Source: Mnemiopsis leidyi (taxonomy: Eukaryota; Ctenophora; Tentaculata; Lobata; Bolinopsidae). Taken from it: a stretch of DNA of 54,423 nucleotides. A model generated the notes under the pieces. It was not told the DNA's origin and made no database searches. It saw only the letters and a program-made list of their open reading frames with translations. The position numbers and the translations under genes were made by a program. The DNA is taken from contig JH154348.1 in NCBI GenBank assembly GCA_000226015.1, forward strand, positions 67,459 through 121,881. The letters run 5' to 3'. Of this stretch, positions 45,580 to 54,423 are shown piece after piece (within the stretch, counting starts at the first letter, position 1; each line of letters starts with the position of its first letter).

Positions 45580-46918
45580 TATGGTTTGTGAAAGTAGTTA
45601 AATTCCAACTGTTCCGTATGTTTGGTTCACTCCTATAATGCACTGCATGCAGGGTAAGGTTATTGGTGTAGAGATCCCCTGCCCCGGCAATAGAATGTCG
45701 GCGGTGGTTATCCTCTTCTGACAAGTTTGGGGTGGTGCAGCAGAGAGCCATCGCATTAGGCATGGAGCCTCTGGGTTCACGGTTTAGACGTCTGTTGTAC
45801 TTCTTTAGCAGTTTCAGGGAATATGAGAAGTTGGACTCTCTACGTATCTCTAGCATGTTGATAAAATCTGTGTTGGCTGTGCTGTTGTTGGAGTGCTTTG
45901 GAGTTCCGTGCACCGACTTCATAGACATGACCGACCTCCTCAGGACAGAGTACTTTTCCCTCAGGAGGAGACTGAGCAACATCTGTTTGTAGACAAACCT
46001 GAACTGCTTGTTGAACCAGCCGTACAAGATGGGATTGCATGCACTGTTGCCCAGAAGAGACCAGATCACAGCCTTGCTTGTTTGATATGCAAAGGGGATA
46101 TCTGTTTCGAACCAAAAGAACAAGCCTATTATAAAGGTGGGCAGAATACATGCGAGCACGAAGACAATTAGCAATAGTGTGATCTTAGCAGTTCGTATAT
46201 TTGACACTAGGACTGTTGGTTTGCAAGAAGACCCTCTCTTACTCGGCTTCGATAAAGTAACACCGCTGAGGCTTCTGTTAACTGAGAACCTAAAGATTAT
46301 GAAGTAGCATACAAAAATCATTCCTAAAGGTATTGGGAAGCTCACAAGCACATAGAATAAGAAGTAGTACTTGTCCAAGGACTTGAATCCTCTGATGGAA
46401 GTCATTGCACAAGACATACTGTGTTTCGAGAAGGAGTAGTCGCTCCACCCGAGCAGCGGTAGGATTGCACAGGCGAAAGACAGAGCCCAGCAAAAGAGGA
46501 CAGTCTTCCAGGCTTTTTCCTTTGTCATGCTGTTCCTGTGACAGATGGGGGACTGCACCAAGAAGAATCTGTCTAGAGCAGTGAAACCCAATGTCCACAT
46601 TGAAGCAGTAATCATGACAGAATCCACTACCCCAGTCATCTTGCAGGCAAAGTCTGAGAACACCCACTCTCGGTTGTAAACGGTAAGCGCGACCGTCGGA
46701 AGAGTGATTACCCCCACACCAAAGTCACTGCACCCAAGAGAGATGATGAAGACATTGCTTGCCGTCTGGAGACTGGACTCCAGCGATATGGCTAAGAACT
46801 GGACTAGGTTGCCCAAGATTGCGAACACAGCCAAGATTATAAGTATGAGAAACATGAGGAGTCGCTCCTGCTCGCTGTAAGTCAGGATAGAGGTGGAGGT
46901 AATGTTCATGTCAGGCAT
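45575..46918 (-). CDS. Class A (rhodopsin-like) GPCR, intronless ORF
   Basis: 447 aa from the ATG at 46918. The frame upstream reaches only a TTG and then a TAA, so 46918 is the first true start. Motifs: TM1 AILGNLVQF; TM2 SLGCSDF with Asp2.50; ECL1 REWVFSDFACK with the TM3 cysteine; TM3 TLGFTALDRFFLV (DRF in place of DRY); TM4 CW...LLGW; TM5 with two Pro (SFPIPLG); TM6 RTAKITLLLIV...LACILPTF (no CWxP Trp); TM7 NPILYGWFNKQFRFVY. The tail of about 120 residues is Ser-, Asn- and Arg-rich. There is no TM7 Lys, so it is not an opsin. It shares several motifs with the five-exon receptor at 27593-30381. The ligand is unknown. A CCAG/AGAGT just before the ATG could be an acceptor for an untranslated first exon. 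Confidence 0.92.
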   Translation of the reverse strand: MPDMNITSTSILTYSEQERLLMFLILIILAVFAILGNLVQFLAISLESSLQTASNVFIISLGCSDFGVGVITLPTVALTVYNREWVFSDFACKMTGVVDSVMITASMWTLGFTALDRFFLVQSPICHRNSMTKEKAWKTVLFCWALSFACAILPLLGWSDYSFSKHSMSCAMTSIRGFKSLDKYYFLFYVLVSFPIPLGMIFVCYFIIFRFSVNRSLSGVTLSKPSKRGSSCKPTVLVSNIRTAKITLLLIVFVLACILPTFIIGLFFWFETDIPFAYQTSKAVIWSLLGNSACNPILYGWFNKQFRFVYKQMLLSLLLREKYSVLRRSVMSMKSVHGTPKHSNNSTANTDFINMLEIRRESNFSYSLKLLKKYNRRLNREPRGSMPNAMALCCTTPNLSEEDNHRRHSIAGAGDLYTNNLTLHAVHYRSEPNIRNSWNLTTFTNHK

Positions 46919-46930
46919 ACTCTCTGGCAA

Positions 46931-49900
46931 TTAAAGAATTATTTAAGATCTGTACTTTTATAAAAATGTGGTTTTTGTTAAAATTGGTTCATGATGGCGG
47001 CACATGTGCGGCCAATGTTCGTCAATCAAGTAAATGAATGACCGCAGATATGTGAACACTCACCATTTCATCACGGGAGTAGACTCTACTCCGAGTAGAG
47101 CTCACTCAACTGATATTGACCCAAACTATGAGCTATCTTATACCATAATCTAAAACACCAAAACGAAAAGTTAACTTAAAATACCGCCCCTTCATGAAAT
47201 TAGATTTCTCACACTGCTCTCGACTGCCTCGAGCTCAAGTTCTCGTGCCACTAGCCAGGCGAGACGTTTAATCAAGTGGAGAACTGATCAACATCAGAGC
47301 TACGCAAGCAAGCTTTCTAACATGTCCAAGAGATGTCACCTTCGTTATAGATGTAGAACTATCGACTTTGGCGGATGAAACTTTACAGTATCATCCATAT
47401 CAGTATCATGCTAAGCTCTTTAATTTGCTGGCGCTGACACTTGACAGCACAGTTTGGGATTCCAATTAGACATTAATGTAACACTCGATAATCAAACTCG
47501 ATATTATCGTGTTTATATTTTGCCAGGATTACGTAATATTTAACAGTATAGGTCTAGATTCCAATTAAAATCCTGTCACCTTGTAATTTCTACCTGATCA
47601 ACTGCATGCTGCTTTCACCATTGAAAGCTTTATCATGAAGGTTTATTCATTTAGCATGATCAAACTCAAACTGCTTCTCTGACAATCGCTCGCTCTCGGC
47701 TGTGTAATAGACCGCATTAATTGTGAACCTGCCAGACTTTAGAAATCATAAACTGAGTGGTAGTGGTACCCCATTCTGATTAAAAATTGTGTAACTATGC
47801 TGAGATTTCAGTAAATTACAGTAGCTGAGTAGCTGGGTAGAATTATTGTGTCTACTTTAAGTTTATGTTAAGAGTTTAGAAATTCTACCTAGAGCAAATT
47901 TATCAAAGAAATTGCAACCATTACTACTATACTGTCCAACTAAATCTCGATAGAAAATAGCTTTGGTAGAGATAACTAGATAAATTTGAATGGAGTTTAA
48001 AGCCGACTGAAGCTTTAAGTTACAAAAATTGAAATCAGTAATACTAAGGAAATACAGTATCTTTACCGAACAGACACTTTCATATGAAAATTGGGCTAAA
48101 CATCTGTTTGTGTATACTGTTTATAGTAGACTACTAGTCAACCATTGTGCTGAAAGCTTTGCTACGTATAACATCGATAACATTGCCCTCTATAAATATC
48201 AGTGGTGCGAAAATACGTCCATCAATTAGGTGCAATAAGTGTAATATAATTCTATAAATGACTGAGGGTAATCTTATGAATGTTTCATAATTTAATAATT
48301 CTAAGCACTGTTAGTCCTTAAGCTTCAAGGAAAGCTCACGATCGTTAAATTGATAAGTGCTAATTGATTACTATATTCTTGCAGGTTAGTTGGGCTGGAT
48401 GGTTCTTGCAGGTTATTTCAAATCAAGAATAAACTCGGAAAAAGACCCAAAATCGTCCTCAAGAAAACCGTTAAATCCTGAAATATAAATCATTTAGTGC
48501 ACTTTAAGAGCAAAGATTTGAGCAGTACACTAACGGTAATTGTACTCAGTTCTGGGAGGCCACGTCAGCTATCAAGCCACGGTTTAGGGGAACATATGGC
48601 ACCGTTTTATATAAGCGACCAATTTCCATTTTAGCGCGGTTTAAAGAACTATAAATACAGCTTCATCAATGTGCCAAGTCGTAGTAAGAGACTGATCTCT
48701 CTTTGGCGGACTGATAATTGCGGCTGTGGGTTAAAGGCCATCTGTTCTATTCTGCTTAACTAGACAGCTAGATATGTATCATTGTATCTGGGAGGAGATA
48801 CGATCAGGGGCAGATGCGCTAATTTCTCGAATGGAAATGAGAGTTGTTACGCTCTGGTGCTCTTGGGAAGCACAGCTGCCTCTTTGACAATGTACAAGTT
48901 CTACGAAAAGAAAATGGCATTCTTATACTACTACTAGGTGTCTCAAGATTCTGTCTCCCAGACTGTACATCAAAGTTTTGGAGATTTAACCTTAAAATTG
49001 AACTTTTGCGTTTTATAAGTTTACAAGTTAATAAGTTAATATGCATACTAATATTATGAGTCTCAGATTTGATAAAAATTGATAGAAATATGCAATATGC
49101 ATGCCATCTTTTTAAGTAGGAACAATCTAAACCAAATCATGTCCAGCGTTTATAGTAATCGAACTGGACTCTTAGCATATCATGGTATTATAGGATCCAA
49201 CTTGCATTTTTGAGCAGGCTCATTTTCTAGTTATAGAACACAATTGTATCTTACAGATCATGAACAGCTGTACCAATGATAGAAATTGACATTAGCCTAA
49301 TGTTCATATACAAGTTCCCTCTGGCCACTTAACGAGGTTTGCTTGGAATCCCGATATCCAGCCTTCAGGTTATATAATGTCAGGACGAAAGGGATTGAGC
49401 AAGTGGTAACTGGTAAGTGAGATTCGTGTACTACTACCGCCGAGTGACATTCAACCTGCGCCGGTAGCGCCAATAAGAACCCTATATACACACGTGGGCA
49501 AGCATGAAATTTAATTTAATAGCGTCAACAGGGAATCATGGTGTCGCTTTACTGTCAGTATGGTATCATGTGACTTTGGTTTTACCACCGTCGAAGCATC
49601 AAGCTGAGCTGAGAGTTGTCATTATTCATCAAATCTTGCGGGCTTGGTGACTTTCCTGAGAGCACCTTCTTGTAAATTGACTGGATTTTTCCTGGCACCT
49701 ACTTTATATTTGAAAATATTGCATTCAAGTCAAAGTATGGTTGATCAGGCTGTGCTCGATTAGATCATCTGTCATGTCATACTACAAGATTCCCGCCCAC
49801 TTAACGCGACAAATCCATGCTTAAATTGCATTACATTTAATTGTTGACTAGACAGATGAATACTTTTACGTGTTTTGGTCAACGTATATTGTAATGATTG

Positions 49901-52900
49901 CCACTTACCTGGGTTCTTTATGAGATTGGGCGAGACGATTACTTGAAATAGATGGGAAAGTTTTATCGAGCGATAAGTTTTGAACGTCTCGACAAAGACA
50001 TATGGCCATCGGACCTTGAAATTCCTCTAGTATTAGGCGTTTAGGCACAGCGGATACTGAACTATTTCACAAATAATGACCAACTGGAATTGCTCACTAG
50101 GATAATCATAAACCAGCAAAGGACAATGGAAAAATCTCAAAGCGACATCATATTTCTATATCTTCTTTGCACGGAAAACTGAGATATGTTGCTAAACTAC
50201 GATCAATGATCATTTGTTTTAAGGATTTATACGGATGATTAGTAAAAATTCCTTTGCAGATGCCCAATGCCCATCGATGAAACTGCGCGTCACCAGTCAT
50301 GACCTCTTAAAATCAGAACCAAGAAAATGATGAAATGAAAAATTTATAAGCACCATGTGGTCAAACTTCTAACTAGTTTCCCTTATGTACAATTGATTAC
50401 TCGACATTATAACTTTCAACGATGAGAAATCCCGACCCCTGCAGCTTGGCAGGGGAAACCTCTGCGGTCGTCCTCCCTCGTATATGGTAAGAAACCATCA
50501 AATAAGTATCAATGCCTACTCACGATAGTCGAACGAAGAGCAGATGGTTTAACTCTAAGCATGTGCAATTCCCTTATATCGTGAGACAATAGTGACGCCA
50601 ATTTATTAAACATGCGCTGAGGAACCATTTGCTCTCCAATCATCTTATTGTTTTCTAAATAGTTACTTTCAGTGCCCCCTACTGCGATCCTCGAAAAGAT
50701 ATCGATCATCTGGCGGATATTTCATAAAGTGTCAATGAATTCATCTTCGAAAGACCGTCTGTTGGTTATTTCTTTAAAAGTAAGATAGGAACAGCTTGTC
50801 AGAACGTGTGATGCTGGCAATATAAAAATATTGCCTCTTCAAATGCGACTAACTATGTAGAATGACAAATAGAGGTGGCTATCACGCCATTTTTGGAGTT
50901 CAATCAAAACGCCCTGAACATGTGAAGCGACATACCCGCGACCTTATTCATTGGCCCCTCTTTTGAGTAATGCGAGGGACATGCAAATAGGCTGCAATTC
51001 TAGGCTCGAGCCCGATTGAATTAAACAATTAATCTGATTGACCACTCAAAAAGACAACAAATTCAACTGAAGTTCCAATAACAGGTTGCCCTGTATAAAG
51101 ATTTTTATCACAGATTTAGTGACAGAAGTCGTCAATCATCACAAGTGTTATTGACGCAAACTTTCAACTCCCCATAAGCTAAAACAGTGATAGTGTAAGT
51201 GAAGGGATTGAGTCAGAACTCGATTATCACAGAAAAATGGCAAAGCTGACGTACGTCGTACAAAATCATTGGGACTGAGTGTTGCCTATAGTAAGAAATA
51301 GCTCCCCCCCCTTCATGAGCAGAAACTTCAAATAGCAATAATGCAACAAAGTTTCAAATCATCGTCATTTCTACAAAAATGCAATGCTAACCGGACATTA
51401 CATACGCGTTTTATTGGATTTTAGAATACCGATTGCACAATGCCAATAAAAAGAAACTTTCTAACGGTCGATCACCTAATCTCACCACAGGTGGGAGCTA
51501 TCACTTTAAACCCTCAAGAAAGGAACGATCTTCCACCACATGTCGCCAAATGAGATGGCACATTTTCTTTCCATGATTGGTTAACGAGCCGACCAGCAAA
51601 AACCGCAATTTTTTAGAAAGAAGATAATCAAGATAACCTCAAACCGAAGTTTTAATAAGTCAATAGTGCCTGATTTGATCGATTCTCAATATATTGTCGC
51701 TTGGCGCTACGCTATTGGCCTCTGTAACGAACGAATCATAAGATGTCAGAGGATAGGAATATATGAGTTGTGCCGATTGTCAGCCTCAAGGGACTTTTTG
51801 TCAAATTCTATAGATAATATAACCAACAACAACTTACGTAACCCAAGCGTCATCTTGTAGTTGTTCATCATATAAGTCACCTTGGCTTTTCATAATTTCA
51901 TATAGTGCGGTGTGCATGAGACGGTGAAGTTTGACGTTGTCTAATTGTCTATCAAGCCTTTTATCCTTTTGTTTTATAAGCATGACCAGATGCTGCATAT
52001 GGATTGTGAGCTATGTGAGAATAATTCCGGTTGTATAACCTTTCTAACAATGAATGACAATAAACGACCGAACTGCTGAACTGCTGTGTGCATAAAAACT
52101 TTTTAGGCTGTTGAAAAATATCACGAGAGGAACAGGAAATAAACTCGTGAGCATTAAAACCTTTGAGAAAAAGCACGTAATAAGATAGTTTTCTTGTTGT
52201 GATGTCAAGACTTGAGAATGGTAAGATCACTTTCCATCATGACAACTTTCGTTGAGTTATCGTGTGGGGCAAATGCAGTTGTGGCAGATATAATCACATG
52301 CCCAAACGTTTGACCTAATGCAACTAAACAAAAGGCATGAAAAAGTTTCATAAACATTGTTGCCTTATATTCAAGAACTATCTGCTTATCAGAGATGCTA
52401 CCACCTAATGCAATGTTAATTTATATCGAGCGGCACCGTGGTATTGGATACTTATTGATTGTAGCAGACAATGGTTTCAAAACGGCCAAGAGTTGTTCAA
52501 GCTATGCCAAGTTGGCATTGCCAACCTAGTTCTCCAGCTATTCGTGCGTAAACTTCATGTTCTAACTTAAATACCTACACGAAGTGAACACTTGTTCCAT
52601 TTCAGATTCCAGCATGTGATGCAATAAACGAGGGACGCAGAATTTACGACTGCATCAGTAGAATAACTTGACCCAGAAAACGGTAAGCGTTATTTTTATT
52701 AAAAGTCGATTCAGAAGCCTCACAATAATGTTGACATATAAAATTACCAGTAAGGTTTTATAAAATTTAAACTTGAAGCCAGTCTTGGGCGACTAAGCTT
52801 GAGTAAGCTTGCAGTTGCTCCGGTCAGTACTGAAGACAAAGTGGAAATAGCAGGGTAAAATAACTGTCAGCGGTTGTCAGTTGCCGCGTCACAGACAGCT

Positions 52901-53924
52901 GCAATTTCAGTTTAACTGGCTCGTCTAGCCAGCATATCACACTAGCTAATCTGCAACTCTTGGTAGTCCGAAGGTTTCATTTAATCGGACTTAATTTTGT
53001 CGGGAACGATTCTGCAGCGTTGATCGGTGGTTCCACGTGTTTATGTCCTTCCTGATAAAATTGTTCTATGGAGGGCTTAAGATCTTAAAAGGGTCCCTTA
53101 GAAAAGGTCTTTATACCTCTATCCCAATACGGACGATTTTTTGCCTATGCAATGCTATACATGGGTCACCTAACGATTTCTTTACATGAACAGGGGTAAG
53201 CCAGAAAGTTCAAGGCATATTGAAACATGCTGGATTATGGCAAAATACTATATAATCACCAGTATTGCTATTGTGTAAAGGAAAAAACAAAAACAACCCT
53301 CGCTGTAGATTGTGTTTCAGTACCGTTCTAAACCACTTTTACTAGGTTACTATAGTGTATTTTGGCGTTTCGTGACGTATATTCGGTTACTGGTTACTGG
53401 TTAAGGTATTTAATGGAGATTAAATCAAATGGAATAAGTGAATATGTTATTTTTGTACTTGGCGTCTTGGCAACGCGGAGCCATGCCGTATCGCAGGACG
53501 CAGGAATAGTGTGATATATACGATGATATATAGAATAATATAAAGAAAAGTATTGATTAACATATATATACTAGTACATAAAAACAAGAATTGCGCCCGC
53601 TTTGTGAAATATGAAATAATATCTAGTGGCATATGCATTTAAGAATTAAGAGCTTTTTCAAAATCAATATTAATCGTCGATGATTGAATGATTCATCGAT
53701 GATCGTATATTGATCATCATAAACAGTATTGATGATGTTTGATTAATCGATGATCAACGGAACTCATGAATATATTTAATCAACACTGATCATAATTTTG
53801 AAGGAAATACAAATCGATGATCATCGAAGATCAATGCTGATCAGCGAATATACTGTGTTGTAGAATATTATCATCATTGATTTTTCCGAAAATCGATGAA
53901 TAATGTGAAAATGATAGCAAAAGG
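46931..53924. other. 7-kb region without a recognised gene
   Basis: AT-rich with only short, feature-less open frames. Small hairpins occur: a 17-nt one at 47076-47092 (GGAGTAGA-C-TCTACTCC), upstream of the GPCR start, and CCCCTGC/GCAGGGG near 50437. ATCGATGATCA-rich palindromic sequence lies at about 53670-53890. Confidence 0.45.
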
Positions 53925-54045
53925 GTGATGTAATACGGCTAAAAGTGTGATGTAATACGAAAAAGAGTGATGCAATACGGCTTAAAGTGTGATGTAATAC
54001 GAAAAAGGTGATGTAATACGAAAAAAAGTGATGTAATACGACAAA
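53925..54045. repeat. 19-22-bp tandem repeat, six copies
   Basis: GTGATGTAATACG (one copy has C for the T) starts at 53925, 53947, 53967, 53989, 54008 and 54028, each followed by an A-rich spacer. Confidence 0.9.
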
Positions 54046-54158
54046 AATGTGCAAATAACACGTTTTACTCAACGGGTATATATATAAACACCATCACGCG
54101 GTAAATTTGATATATGTGATAATATGAAGTAACATAACGAGTAAGTGTGAAGTAACAT

Positions 54159-54270
54159 GATTTACGCCTCGAGCGTAGCGAGTGGCGTAAATCTCATTAT
54201 TCACCGAAGCCGAAGGCTGAGTTGAATAATTATATGTTTTTAACGAGGGCGGAGCCCGAGTTGAAAACAT
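54159..54270. repeat. Three consecutive hairpins with a shared core style
   Basis: (1) GATTTACGCC 54159-54168 / GGCGTAAATC 54184-54193 around TCGAGCGTAGCGAGT. (2) ATTATTCA 54196-54203 / TGAATAAT 54223-54230 around CCGAAGCCGAAGGCTGAGT. (3) ATGTTTTTAAC 54234-54244 / GTTGAAAACAT 54260-54270 (one mismatch) around GAGGGCGGAGCCCGA. They follow one another with spacers of 2-3 nt. Confidence 0.85.
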
Positions 54271-54423
54271 TTTGTTACTTTGCACTTATGAGTTATGTAA
54301 CGTTATTACTTACCAAGTACAAATTGCAGGCAGTGGGGCGGTTTCTAGTAATAACAAGAAAAAAGGATGTTCTCTCGTATCACTAATTTGGAGCAGGCCT
54401 CAGATTCATGTAAAGATATTATC

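Noticed and set aside
53447..54072. Minus-strand ORFs rich in Tyr, Phe and Ile
   Set aside because: They come from tandem repeats and AT-rich sequence; the translations are repetitive (VLHHTFSRI-like).
1..54423. CRISPR array, phage, plasmid or bacterial operon
   Set aside because: Spliced genes, animal channel and receptor families and LINE relics show nuclear animal DNA. The tandem repeats lack spacer-repeat structure of CRISPR type.

Overview
This is animal nuclear DNA from an invertebrate. Protein-coding genes are split by GT-AG introns, intergenic stretches are long and AT-rich, LINE fragments and MITE-like repeats are present, and there is a short interstitial CCCTAA tract. The main gene is a four-domain voltage-gated cation channel whose pore residues read D-E-E-A. 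That is the signature of the invertebrate NaV2 class, not of the D-E-K-A NaV1 channels. I cannot place the phylum from the sequence alone. All recognisable host genes lie on the minus strand; the only plus-strand coding traces are mobile-element relics.

Layout. 1-863: two minisatellites, one of which reverses orientation and contains a perfect 30-bp palindrome. 2167-12964: fifteen phase-consistent exons of the NaV2-type channel (1,564 codons plus stop from the domain I leader onward). Two tentative N-terminal exons lie near 13.7 kb and 15.3 kb. The intron between 9129 and 12755 holds an assembly gap flanked by two copies of a ~145-bp repeat. 15.3-27.6 kb: no gene recognised. 27593-30381: a five-exon class A GPCR of 345 aa with a plus-strand LINE fragment and a second assembly gap in its last intron. 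32650-33039: a MITE with Harbinger-like features. 34.1-34.6 kb: a dispersed repeat whose inverted partner lies at 42.8-43.3 kb. 36.7-36.85 kb: telomere-type repeats between inverted arms. 38273-38965: a single-exon secreted SOUL/HEBP-family protein. 40.36-43.5 kb: one eroded LINE ORF2 on the plus strand, broken by two later insertions. 43.6-43.8 kb: a cluster of CCGGCTAT palindromes. 45575-46918: a second class A GPCR, with an intronless ORF, that resembles the first. 46.9-54.4 kb: no gene recognised, ending in a tandem repeat and three consecutive hairpins.

The genes do not form a pathway. The channel and the two receptors are membrane signalling proteins and the SOUL protein is probably secreted. 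The two receptors look like diverged paralogues. Exon joins were checked by reading frame, splice dinucleotides and continuity of conserved motifs; no transcript evidence was available.
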